Source: HNR sp040400085
Lineage (GTDB): Bacteria > Actinomycetota > Actinomycetes > Actinomycetales > Microbacteriaceae
Assembly (NCBI GenBank): GCA_040400085.1
Contig: JBBAQX010000001.1
Span: 141,070-205,069, forward strand
DNA length: 64,000 nucleotides
Reading direction: 5' to 3'
Part shown: positions 23,623 through 31,484 of the stretch, piece after piece
Position numbering within the stretch: the stretch's first letter is position 1
How the letters are laid out: each line of letters begins with the position of its first letter
Translations under genes and position numbers: made by a program
Notes under the pieces: generated by a model
Database searches by the model: none
Told to the model about the DNA's origin: nothing
Seen by the model: the letters and a program-made list of their open reading frames with translations, nothing else

Positions 23623-23928
23623 ATGGCCCCGATGAACACCCCCTCCGCCCTCACCCTGAACAAGATCGCTGACCGCTGGGTTGCCAAACAGCCTGGCGCC
23701 GCGGATCGGATCTCGCGGGCCCTGGCCCTGGTGGACAACGTCCGGAAGGCCAATAGCACCACCTTCTACGTGGAGGGTTCCCAGGGCCACAAGTACGTGG
23801 TCCTTGTTGACCGCACGAAACGGACTTCGACCTGCTCTTGCCCTGACTTTCAAAGCAGGGGGGTGCGATGCAAGCATATTTTTGCCGCCGCACTCTACGA
23901 GGCGGGGTCAACCGCTGAGGAGGTGTAA
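23623..23928 (+). CDS. SWIM zinc-finger protein
   Basis: The 101-residue product has a SWIM-type zinc-binding pattern at C71-x-C73 and C83-x-H85 (TCSCPDF... and RCKHIF). SWIM domains bind DNA or protein in transposases, MULE proteins and SNF2-like ATPases; this is the domain alone with a helical N-terminus. Its first helix (LNKIADRWVAKQPG) distantly resembles the VVARYLAKQ peptide of the tagged proteins. ATG 23623 was chosen over 23617 because it restores the usual six-base gap after GTAGAG. A small accessory DNA-binding protein is likely (inference). Confidence 0.7.
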   Translation: MAPMNTPSALTLNKIADRWVAKQPGAADRISRALALVDNVRKANSTTFYVEGSQGHKYVVLVDRTKRTSTCSCPDFQSRGVRCKHIFAAALYEAGSTAEEV

Positions 23929-23987
23929 GGTCTGCTGTGGAAGCCCTAGACTTCTGACTTGAAAGAACCAGATGGACCAAGACAATT

Positions 23988-24224
23988 TTGTCAGGTAAGC
24001 CCGCTGAGGTTCTACAGCCTTGGCTTGCATCCGACGATAAGATTCTACGGGAAGCTTATTTCTCGGGTACCCCCTACTCGGAAACCGCCAGAATTCTAAA
24101 ACGGACCCCCAAAGCCGTAGAGATGAGGGTGTATAACCTTGGGCTTTGCCAGGAATGGCACGAGATGCAGAAAGCCAAAGGACTGCCCTGGTCCAGGTCC
24201 CCGATAGACCTCTACAGGAGATAA
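23988..24224 (+). CDS. SANT/Myb-like HTH small protein, TTG start
   Basis: Only a TTG at 23988 is available in frame, with a stop at 23955-23957 upstream. Residues 10-55 (WLASDDKILREAYFSGTP..., ARILKRTPKAVEMRVYNLGL) have the three-helix pattern of SANT/Myb or GcrA-like DNA-binding domains, with Trp 12 and a basic third helix. A short ATG frame (MDQDNFVR) overlaps the start, so a small leader peptide or slip is possible but unproven. DNA binding is the most likely role; target unknown. Confidence 0.6.
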   Translation: MSGKPAEVLQPWLASDDKILREAYFSGTPYSETARILKRTPKAVEMRVYNLGLCQEWHEMQKAKGLPWSRSPIDLYRR

Positions 24225-24226
24225 CC

Positions 24227-24469
24227 ATGACCAAAATCACCGCAAACACGACGCTGGCTGAGTTGAACAGCACCCTGGCCAAAGAAGGGCTCCGGGTCCG
24301 GAGTCTCTCCAACCCCCTCCCCGGGGAATGGCGGGCTGAACTTGCCGGCGGGGTCCGGGGAACCGCTGCCTACCTAGGCTTCGGGGTCAGCATGGAGGAA
24401 GCCTTGACCGAAGCCCTGGCCCAGAAAGAACGCGAAGACTTCGTGAGGGCTGCCAGGAACCATGCCTGA
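24227..24469 (+). CDS. Small hypothetical protein, 80 aa
   Basis: ATG 24227 follows TACAGGAGATAACC, a near-ideal ribosome site, and starts two bases after the upstream stop. The product (MTKITANTTLAELNSTL...) is a compact alpha/beta protein resembling a short double-stranded RNA-binding or swapped-hairpin fold only in general pattern. Its stop overlaps the next ATG by 8 bp. No family recognised. Confidence 0.65.
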   Translation: MTKITANTTLAELNSTLAKEGLRVRSLSNPLPGEWRAELAGGVRGTAAYLGFGVSMEEALTEALAQKEREDFVRAARNHA

Positions 24470-25046
24470 TCCATGCCCTGCCAAGAAGCATCGCCCTGCG
24501 GTGCTCTACCACTCCAAAGAGACCTCCGGGAAGAAGCCGGTCTATGTCGTACACCTACAGTGCAAGGTGTGCGGCACCCGATGGGAAGACCGCAACATCA
24601 AAGGCTCTGCCAGGAAGGTTCTCTCTCGGAGCTTCCATTCAGGGAGGGTCGGCAACCAGGCACCCTCCAAGTTTTACAACACCTTCAAACCGAACGGGGT
24701 CTGGAAGATCAAGGGCTATGACCTGATGGAGGCGGCTGAAGCGTGGGCCCCCGAGCATCGGGGGGCTTATGCCCTGAGAATCGACGATGAGAACTTCACC
24801 TCAGGGACGCTCATGGTTCTGGAGGACCGTTCCAAAAGCGATTGGTTTGGGGCGCTATGCGTTGTCCTGACGCAATATGATACCGAGCCAGTGTCCTTCT
24901 GGATACGGAGTGTGTCGAGCAAGTGGGTCTCCATGATCAACAGCCTCCATCGGCACCATGCCAAGGGGTTGCTAGAGAGCCTGTCCAAAGCCGAAAAGGA
25001 CGCTGTAGCTTTCCGTAAAGTCTACAAGGCGCCCCAACCTCCCTGA
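24462..25046 (+). CDS. Zinc-knuckle hypothetical protein, 194 aa
   Basis: A CxxC knuckle (LQCKVCG, near residues 33-38) and an earlier Cys-x-Lys-Lys-His stretch (CPAKKHRP) could form a zinc site in the first 40 residues; the region is basic. The C-terminal 100 residues are mixed with aromatic patches (SKSDWFGALCVVLTQY...). The start ATG lies inside the end of the upstream gene by 8 bp, typical of the coupling here. Possibly DNA or RNA binding; function unknown. Confidence 0.65.
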   Translation: MPDPCPAKKHRPAVLYHSKETSGKKPVYVVHLQCKVCGTRWEDRNIKGSARKVLSRSFHSGRVGNQAPSKFYNTFKPNGVWKIKGYDLMEAAEAWAPEHRGAYALRIDDENFTSGTLMVLEDRSKSDWFGALCVVLTQYDTEPVSFWIRSVSSKWVSMINSLHRHHAKGLLESLSKAEKDAVAFRKVYKAPQPP

Positions 25047-26709
25047 CTTGCTTTTCCAGGGGCACCTTCGAGGGTCTCAGTGTAAGATCCCTCTTGAGGT
25101 ACTCTTCATGTCCCTGATGCCCGCAAGTCTCACTGATTGGCTCGTAGAAAAAGTCCTGGACATTCTGAAGGTGGAGGGGGTCTTTGCCATCCTCCCTTTC
25201 AGCCCAGCCATCGGGGTTGGCCCTGGGCATACCCTGGGGAGCATCCGTCTCACCTGCGAAATCAAGATCGACAAGGCCGAGGGGAAGGCCACCTGGGAAG
25301 GGAGCCCCCTTGACTTCGTGGACCAGGGAGCCGTCAAGGTTGTCAGGGAGGTGCAAGAGCAAGCCATCCGAACAGCCATGGAGGCTGCTAAGCTGTCCAG
25401 TGCCCTGAGCATGGCTGGGTCTCTGGTGACACCGGCTATTCAGGATATGATCCTGGTCAAGCCCCTTATCCTTGACTCTATCACGCCGCAGGACCCAAAC
25501 GCGCTCAATTACATCACCATCTCGGGTGTGGTTGACCGTACTTCCCAGCCCAGCGTTCTGGATATCGTCGCGGATAACTTCCGAAAAGACCGGGACTGAA
25601 CCCTGATCCAGGGTAAAGGGGGGACCATGGCCCAAGAAGACCACCCCCTGAACAAGATACTGCGGACTGACAGCGGCGAAGCTCGCACCTCTGACCCTCT
25701 TGCGGTCCTGTTCTACCTGCTCATGCGAGACCACCTGAACTTCGGGGCTGTGGAGTCTCTGGTTCGAGAAGTACAGGATGACATACAAGGGATGAAGGAC
25801 AGGGGGGTCCAGCCCAACTTCTACCTGTCGAATGGCTGGGCGGCCCACTACGCAGAAAACCTGGCTAACCGTATCCGAGCCCTCCCAAATCCTCGGTAAG
25901 AAGTCTTTGGAGTGGTCCTCAGCTTGGACCTTCTGATTGACCTTGTGCCCTGCCCGGTCCCGGTCCTGGATACCGTCGCAATACTTCCGGAAATCTTCGT
26001 AGTAGTACATCGACATACGCCACCGCATAGTATCCAGGATGGTCCCCCCCTGGTCTGGGTTGGGCTTGTAAATGTCGGTGAAGAGATAGCGTATCTTGAA
26101 GAGGGTGTGGGCAGGGCGCAACACGTCAAGCAACCGGCGTAGACTGCTATCCATGTTGAAGAGGTCTGGGGGAAACGAGTTGTCGCTATCCAGGGTGACC
26201 ATGAAGCCCCACTGATCGGAGATATCCAACCCCGAGGCCCCTTGCCTGACCAGCAAGAAGTTTTCGGTGACGGTGACCCCCTCACCTACAAACAGCTTGA
26301 CGGCGTCTACCATGCTCTGAGGGATAGAGCCTTGGAAGAATATCCGGAGAACGGAGAGCATGAACTTCCGGAATTCGGCATCGTCAAACTGAACCGTGGG
26401 TAGCCTACCGTTCAGGAAAAGAAGGTACCCTACGATGGAGTAGAGAAACTCGCTCCGAGTGGTGGGGAAGCTTCGGTCCCTGTCCACATCCTCCAGGGCA
26501 AGCTCCAGCCTGGCAAGCTCCAAGGCAACCGCTTTGAGGTCCACGGTATAGTTAGGGCCCTCTACCGTGGACAGGTAGGTTGAGGGCAAGAGGTTGAGCA
26601 GGGTTGAGAAGATGGCGCTAGCCCGCTGAACCAGGCGAAGATTGAATTCCTTGCCGGCCTGGATAACGGTGCTGTTGAGCCTCAGGGCATCGAATTCAAA
26701 GCGGGCCAT
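24937..26709 (-). CDS. Tail protein I-like baseplate protein; 3' end uncertain
   Basis: Residues 1 to about 270 (26709 to about 25900) look like a genuine tail I-type baseplate protein: LLNLLPSTYLST near the start, a helical segment, DISDQWGFMVTLDSD and a Arg/Tyr-rich C-terminal part (IRYLFTDIYK), next to a Baseplate_J gene as in P2-like tails. The frame then stays open for 320 more codons to 24937, antisense to three plausible plus-strand genes. The minus codons there are the exact reverse complements of plus-strand codons, so absence of TTA, CTA and TCA in those genes would keep it open by chance. The true stop may lie near 25.9 kb if there is a frameshift. Confidence 0.6.
   Translation of the reverse strand: MARFEFDALRLNSTVIQAGKEFNLRLVQRASAIFSTLLNLLPSTYLSTVEGPNYTVDLKAVALELARLELALEDVDRDRSFPTTRSEFLYSIVGYLLFLNGRLPTVQFDDAEFRKFMLSVLRIFFQGSIPQSMVDAVKLFVGEGVTVTENFLLVRQGASGLDISDQWGFMVTLDSDNSFPPDLFNMDSSLRRLLDVLRPAHTLFKIRYLFTDIYKPNPDQGGTILDTMRWRMSMYYYEDFRKYCDGIQDRDRAGHKVNQKVQAEDHSKDFLPRIWEGSDTVSQVFCVVGRPAIRQVEVGLDPPVLHPLYVILYFSNQRLHSPEVQVVSHEQVEQDRKRVRGASFAAVSPQYLVQGVVFLGHGPPFTLDQGSVPVFSEVIRDDIQNAGLGSTVNHTRDGDVIERVWVLRRDRVKDKGLDQDHILNSRCHQRPSHAQGTGQLSSLHGCSDGLLLHLPDNLDGSLVHEVKGAPFPGGLPLGLVDLDFAGETDAPQGMPRANPDGWAEREDGKDPLHLQNVQDFFYEPISETCGHQGHEEYLKRDLTLRPSKVPLEKQVREVGAPCRLYGKLQRPFRLWTGSLATPWHGADGGC
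25108..25599 (+). CDS. Hypothetical protein, 163 aa
   Basis: ATG 25108 follows TTGAGGTACTC. The product (MSLMPASLTDWLVEKVL...) has an N-terminal amphipathic helix, a hydrophobic beta region (GSIRLTCEIKIDKAEG), a helical middle (VVREVQEQAIRTAMEAAKL) and a beta end. It looks like a real, well-structured protein, which argues against the overlapping minus-strand frame. No family recognised. Confidence 0.65.
   Translation: MSLMPASLTDWLVEKVLDILKVEGVFAILPFSPAIGVGPGHTLGSIRLTCEIKIDKAEGKATWEGSPLDFVDQGAVKVVREVQEQAIRTAMEAAKLSSALSMAGSLVTPAIQDMILVKPLILDSITPQDPNALNYITISGVVDRTSQPSVLDIVADNFRKDRD
25627..25899 (+). CDS. Hypothetical protein, 90 aa
   Basis: ATG 25627 is preceded by AAAGGGGGGACC, matching several start regions in the window. 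The 90-residue product (MAQEDHPLNKILRTDSG...) is helical with Asn and His in its end (NGWAAHYAENLANRIRAL). It ends at 25899 where the tail I-like gene's convincing coding stretch stops on the other strand, suggesting a natural convergent boundary. Function unknown. Confidence 0.6.
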   Translation: MAQEDHPLNKILRTDSGEARTSDPLAVLFYLLMRDHLNFGAVESLVREVQDDIQGMKDRGVQPNFYLSNGWAAHYAENLANRIRALPNPR

Positions 26710-26719
26710 GGTATCCCCT

Positions 26720-29700
26720 TCAGGGCTTATGATAAGTAACCACCAGGTTACCTAGCTCCAGGAACTCAACTTGAGAGGCTGCAATATCCTTGGCCCCGCT
26801 ATCCCCGCGGACCACGTAGGATACGGCAAAGAGGTGCTTCCCCGGGCTGTCTGGGGGGACGGTCAAGGCCAGGCTGATCAAGATCCGATTCCCCGTCCTA
26901 CGGGCCCTTTCGGCGTCCCTTGCTGCTTGGGTCAAGAAACCCTGAGCTTGCAGGGTAATGTCGTCGCTGTAGCCATTGAGGCTAGCCCCGCTGGCCCCCA
27001 GGATAGCGGCTTGTGTGGGGAGAAGACCTACTGTGTTGGGGTCGGATACCAGGGACAAGGCAACATCATCCTGGAAAACCCCCTTATGTTCTGTCTCCAA
27101 GCCCCCTCCATCGGTGGTGGGGTACTGGAGAGCCGTGTCTGCCAGGTAGACCTCATTGCCCCCCTGGTCCAGGGTAACCAGGTGCAAGAACTCGGAGGGT
27201 ATTGTCTCCCTCAGGCGACGGGCCCCATCAGCATAGGCCATCCTTGCCAGGGGGACGATCTCAAAGTCTACCCCCGAGGTGTTGTCCACCACGGCGATGA
27301 TATCGCTTTGGGCTGACCCCTGCCCGATGAGCTTCTGGTTTAGCTCTTGGCTGACCCGGGTACGCAACTGAGGGTCTACCTTGTCCTTGGTCGCCCCAGC
27401 CTTTAGCTGTACGGTGGTCTCCAGGTCCAAGGGATTGGAGATAGCCTGCTTGACGACAACGTCCGCCGTGACGTGGCGCATACGGTCAAAGACCTGCTGG
27501 GTCTGCTGCAACAGGTCATTGATCACGTAAGTAACCGTGAAGTTCTCATCGTGGGAGTAGTCAACAGAGACCGTTTGCCCCGAAACGATAGCCGAAGTAG
27601 AGGTCCGGAGGACCTTGGCCGGGGTCGTGGGGGTCCCCTCTACGATGATAAAGTCAGGGGTGGGCGTCTCAGGGCCTAGGTATTCCGTGAGCCTGTCTTC
27701 TGAGAAGACCCGGATGGTCTTGGTATTGATCCCAATGCTATCCAGGGGCTCCTCAAAGAAGCCGATCATGACGTGTAGCTCAGCGTTGATCTGGATACTA
27801 TCCCCGGAAGGTACGCCGCCTTGCTGGATAATCCGCAGGAAGTTGTTGGCAATGGTGCTCTCACCCTCCATCAACGGGTCTTCTGCCTTGTAGAGCTTGT
27901 ACCCTGTAGAGGTATTGAGGGCCCCTGAAACCTCGCCCACCACAGAGACCACCCGCCTTACCGGCTGGTACCGGAAGGTAAAGTCAGGGCTACTCCTGAA
28001 CCGATAGTCGGCCAGGATGATATCGTCCACGAAGGTAGGAGGCTGTGGTATCGCGGTGCTGACCCGGAAGGTCTGGTAATCCAGGATGGCCACCCCGGTC
28101 AGGTCATAGTCGGCGCCTACCGTGGCGTTACGTACCCCGAGACCCTGGGGGAGGTTGTTGAGGATCTCCAGAATGGGGGTGTCTGGGGTGACCCTGCTGT
28201 CCTGAACCCGGAAAGTCAGGGTGGGGAGGTCAACGATGACACACAGGATATCCCGAGCGACTTCGTAGGTGAAGGCAAAGCGCTCGCTAACCTGCCGTTC
28301 CCGTAGACCTTGAATCCAAATATCGACCTTGCCACCGATGTGCTTCTTCCGGAGATCATCGTAATCCCTCATCATGAGGGAGTCTCCGCTCTTGACGATC
28401 TTGGTCTTGAGGACCCCAACCTGTGCGATTGCGTTGGAGAGGTAGCCCCCCTCGGTCCCGGTATCCACTGACGTTGTCGCCAGGATAGCCCGCTCAGCTA
28501 GAGAGACATTGCTCTCAACGTCGGTACCAAACACCGTGGCCTCGGTATTGATAACCTGGAGGCCGCTCACCCCGGAAGCCGACTTGATCTGGCCACCGGG
28601 GACATTCCCGGCAGAACCGATGGTCTCCGCCACAATGTCTACCGTTAGCTCATACCGCTTCGTATCGAAGTTGTAGTAGGCTTCGGCATTGGAAGCCGAG
28701 AGGACAAAGGAGCCGCCTACCCGGAAGCGCTGGCTTGAAAGGCCAAGTGCGGTGCTTGCCTCACTGGTAACCACGGTGCCCGCGGGCACCGTCAAGTCTT
28801 TGGTAGGCTTGCTGGTGGTGTAGAAGACAACCTGGCCCACAGATGGCCTACCGGGTAGCCTGGTCTTGCTGACGTTGGCGGCGAGCTTGTCAAAGGCTGT
28901 GTTGATGAGGTTCTGGGTAGCCTGGTCCGAAGTGAGACCCAACGCTGCCTTGAGAGCAACCTTGTAGGCTGTAGAGGCAACGGGATCGCTGAAACCGTCT
29001 CCGTTGGGGTCATCGATCTGGAGCAGGGTCAGGAAGCTTTGGGAGCGATGTACGAAGTCAAGCAAGAACCAAAGGCGTTGAGCCTCGGACGAGAAGGGGT
29101 CAATCGTGACATCCCGCATGGTCGAGCCGGGGTTGAGGCTTAGCTCAGCGTTGACCCGATTGACCGCGTTGATGAACCGGGTTTGAATGTCCACAGCCCG
29201 GACCTCGGGAAGGTCCAAGATAGCTGTGTCAATGACCAGCGGGCTCCCCAAGACCTCTTGAGAGTAGGGGGACTCAAAGACTGTGTTGGTGGAGGGGTCG
29301 AAATAGACCCCCGTGACTACGTAGTAGAGGGGGTCCGTATCCAGGACATCGGCAAACTGGTCTTCGTTGATGATGTTCTCGCCCCCGGTGCGGTAGTGAC
29401 GGAAGCGTACGAAATCAATCAGAGACAGGCTGTCAACGGTAGACGAGAACCGTAGCTTATCCAGGTAGGCCCCTACATCGTAGAGCCTGTTGAGACGGGT
29501 TGCCAGGGTCGCCCCAAAGGCATCCTCTTCGGTTACCTGTATACGGATACTTGCCAGGTTGGTATTCTGCCAGGTCGTTGTATCCGAAAAGACCTGGGCC
29601 GAATCCTCTTCAAAGTAGGAATCCGAGAGGGATAGAAGGTTGTTGTTGACCCTGAAGTACCCTGTGGTCTCCCCTGCCGGGTTGGCCGAGGCGTACACAT

Positions 29701-30166
29701 TGAACCCCCGGAACGTAGGGTCCAGGGGGAGACCGTTGGCCGAGAACCGCTGGACCGGCTTGGCCACAAGCAGGTCGATGGCATCCCGACGACGGCGAAG
29801 GCGTATCCCGGAAGGGATGTTCTCGGCATCCACCAGGACATCGCGTACCTGGGTAATGCTCACCGTGGCTGGGCCCGATACCGCACCTACAAGGTCGATA
29901 GTCCGGAAGAGAAGGGTGTTGACCCCAGGTTGCAGGACGAACCCAGAAGGGTAGCTCGCGGGGTTGGGGAACTTGAACGCCTGCTGGTCTACCGCAATCA
30001 AGGTAGGGTCAGAGACATAGGGGGCCCCATTGACGCTTACCTGGATATCGACCGTGAAAACGTCTACCTTGCCCGCCACCGTGATCGACTTCTCGTTGGT
30101 GGTGTACGTGGTGTTGGCAACGTAGGTAGCCTGGTCTCGGCTCAGGATAAGGGGTGCAGTTGCCAT
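26720..30166 (-). CDS. Baseplate J-like wedge protein
   Basis: The 1148-residue product contains the Baseplate_J core at about residues 430-640: the VPAGTVVTSE turn, VDIVAETIGSAGNVPGG, and a following GTEGGYLSNAI stretch are typical. P2 gpJ and T4 gp6 of this family form the baseplate wedge that surrounds the hub and changes shape at contraction. The N-terminal 400 residues add beta-rich repeats (one resembling a fibronectin-like unit) and the C-terminal 300 are mixed. At 1148 residues it is far larger than gpJ and nearer the size of T4-like wedge proteins. It lies 10 bp upstream of the tail I-like gene, the usual J-I order. Confidence 0.9.
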   Translation of the reverse strand: MATAPLILSRDQATYVANTTYTTNEKSITVAGKVDVFTVDIQVSVNGAPYVSDPTLIAVDQQAFKFPNPASYPSGFVLQPGVNTLLFRTIDLVGAVSGPATVSITQVRDVLVDAENIPSGIRLRRRRDAIDLLVAKPVQRFSANGLPLDPTFRGFNVYASANPAGETTGYFRVNNNLLSLSDSYFEEDSAQVFSDTTTWQNTNLASIRIQVTEEDAFGATLATRLNRLYDVGAYLDKLRFSSTVDSLSLIDFVRFRHYRTGGENIINEDQFADVLDTDPLYYVVTGVYFDPSTNTVFESPYSQEVLGSPLVIDTAILDLPEVRAVDIQTRFINAVNRVNAELSLNPGSTMRDVTIDPFSSEAQRLWFLLDFVHRSQSFLTLLQIDDPNGDGFSDPVASTAYKVALKAALGLTSDQATQNLINTAFDKLAANVSKTRLPGRPSVGQVVFYTTSKPTKDLTVPAGTVVTSEASTALGLSSQRFRVGGSFVLSASNAEAYYNFDTKRYELTVDIVAETIGSAGNVPGGQIKSASGVSGLQVINTEATVFGTDVESNVSLAERAILATTSVDTGTEGGYLSNAIAQVGVLKTKIVKSGDSLMMRDYDDLRKKHIGGKVDIWIQGLRERQVSERFAFTYEVARDILCVIVDLPTLTFRVQDSRVTPDTPILEILNNLPQGLGVRNATVGADYDLTGVAILDYQTFRVSTAIPQPPTFVDDIILADYRFRSSPDFTFRYQPVRRVVSVVGEVSGALNTSTGYKLYKAEDPLMEGESTIANNFLRIIQQGGVPSGDSIQINAELHVMIGFFEEPLDSIGINTKTIRVFSEDRLTEYLGPETPTPDFIIVEGTPTTPAKVLRTSTSAIVSGQTVSVDYSHDENFTVTYVINDLLQQTQQVFDRMRHVTADVVVKQAISNPLDLETTVQLKAGATKDKVDPQLRTRVSQELNQKLIGQGSAQSDIIAVVDNTSGVDFEIVPLARMAYADGARRLRETIPSEFLHLVTLDQGGNEVYLADTALQYPTTDGGGLETEHKGVFQDDVALSLVSDPNTVGLLPTQAAILGASGASLNGYSDDITLQAQGFLTQAARDAERARRTGNRILISLALTVPPDSPGKHLFAVSYVVRGDSGAKDIAASQVEFLELGNLVVTYHKP

Positions 30167-30168
30167 GG

Positions 30169-31296
30169 TTAACCTACAAGGGAAGGCGCCGTAAAGGATT
30201 GACGGAAAGGGCCACCTCCGGCTGAGAGCAAAAGGCCCGAGGTGTCTGGGATACGGAAGCCTCTCTCCAGAACGATAGGCTGACCCTGTGTCCTGTTCTG
30301 AACCGTGATAGAGAGGAAGATCACGGTCGGGTCTTGCGGGTCCTGTTGGGTAAGCACCTGCAACAAACGGAAAGGGTACTCGTCATCCGAGACCACCTGG
30401 ACCTGTTCCTGGCCCCGTTTGACGACTTGCCACTTGTTGAAGGCATCGCTGATATCCGACTTGATCATGTTCTGCAACAAGGCGCCATCGACCACCTTGG
30501 AGCCAATACGGTCAATCAAGTCAGCCCCATACCAGGCATGGAAGGGGTTGGACCCCCGCAGCGTCAAGAAGTCCTTCAGAAGTTCCTGCACCAGAAGGGC
30601 GGTGTCTCGGACCTCGGCATAGTTACCTGCCCGCGTCAGACGGTAATCGTACTCATAGCCCATACCCCCGCAGCGCCGGCACTCTTGCTGTACGGTGCTG
30701 TAGCTGACCTCTACGTGGTTGACATAGGCATCCAAAGGGTCATCGAAGACGATAAGGCGCGTTGGACGGTCATCCAACGTATTTGGGTCCCTTACCAAGG
30801 TCCATCCCGGGGTATTCCTTTGCCCTCGAACCATCTTGGCGACGGGTAGCCCCAGAACTTCGGTCAAAGCAGAGGGAGCCACCAGAACCAGGATAGCCCC
30901 CTCCCCCTGTAGGTCAGTCCGTAGCCGGACTCTCTGGTTCAAGGTCTCGGCTTTGACCCCTACCAGCTTGGCATTCAGCAAGTCACATAGCCTCTGCGGT
31001 GGCTGGTTGGAAGCCGCCGGGAGGGTGACCAGACGTACCCCCTGGTTTCCTAGCTGGTAAGCAAGGGTGGAGGTGGGGTACGAGAAGGGCCCCTGGGCTT
31101 TACCATGCAAGATAGCCGGCAAATAGACCCCCTCGGAGGGTACAGGAAGCTGTCCACCGTTCAGCAGAACCTTGACGGATAGCGAAGAAGCTATCGGCCG
31201 CAAGGGCCGGATAGTCCTGAGGTCATCCTGGGTAAAGAGGAGTTCCTCATGGACTACGTGCGGACAGGTCTGGTCTAGCTGACGGTCAAAGCTCAT
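30169..31296 (-). CDS. Baseplate wedge protein, gp25/W-like C-terminus
   Basis: The 375-residue product has a beta-rich N-terminal half with one CxxC (CRRCGG) and a C-terminal half (LVQELLKDFLTLRGSNPF..., then helices and FPLLQV-type strand) that resembles the gp25/W family of wedge proteins, in which the sheath docks to the baseplate. That match is by pattern of the LTxxGxNxFxxxYG stretch and the position next to Baseplate_J. The family is usually about 130 residues, so the N-terminal half is an extension. Its start overlaps the small upstream gene's stop as ATGA. Confidence 0.6.
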   Translation of the reverse strand: MSFDRQLDQTCPHVVHEELLFTQDDLRTIRPLRPIASSLSVKVLLNGGQLPVPSEGVYLPAILHGKAQGPFSYPTSTLAYQLGNQGVRLVTLPAASNQPPQRLCDLLNAKLVGVKAETLNQRVRLRTDLQGEGAILVLVAPSALTEVLGLPVAKMVRGQRNTPGWTLVRDPNTLDDRPTRLIVFDDPLDAYVNHVEVSYSTVQQECRRCGGMGYEYDYRLTRAGNYAEVRDTALLVQELLKDFLTLRGSNPFHAWYGADLIDRIGSKVVDGALLQNMIKSDISDAFNKWQVVKRGQEQVQVVSDDEYPFRLLQVLTQQDPQDPTVIFLSITVQNRTQGQPIVLERGFRIPDTSGLLLSAGGGPFRQSFTAPSLVG

Positions 31297-31484
31297 GTCT
31301 CAGGGGTACCCTTGGCCAGGTAAGCCTCCACAACCTTGGCAGCATCAGGGGCTTTCTTGCCTTTCCCCTTCTTATCCCCAAAGGGCATGACTAGCTTGGG
31401 CCCCAGCTTGTCAGCGGTGGCCTCAAGGTCCTGTGCCAGGGAGTCATCGTTCTTCTTTGGCTTCTCGGGGGTCTTGTTGGCCAT
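31293..31484 (-). CDS. Small Lys-rich protein with VVEAYLAK C-terminus
   Basis: The 63-residue product is highly charged and Lys-rich, and ends with PDAAKVVEAYLAKGTPET, which resembles the VVARYLAK peptide of other proteins but at the C-terminus. The ATG at 31484 has AAGGAAGC upstream and lies inside the upstream gene by 94 bp; the stop overlaps the next start as ATGA. Its small size, charge and tag-like end suggest a virion-associated or scaffold-like peptide; this is inference. Confidence 0.6.
   Translation of the reverse strand: MANKTPEKPKKNDDSLAQDLEATADKLGPKLVMPFGDKKGKGKKAPDAAKVVEAYLAKGTPET

Noticed and set aside
29533..29841. Short minus-strand frame in Baseplate_J gene
   Set aside because: Shadow of the Baseplate_J gene in another frame.
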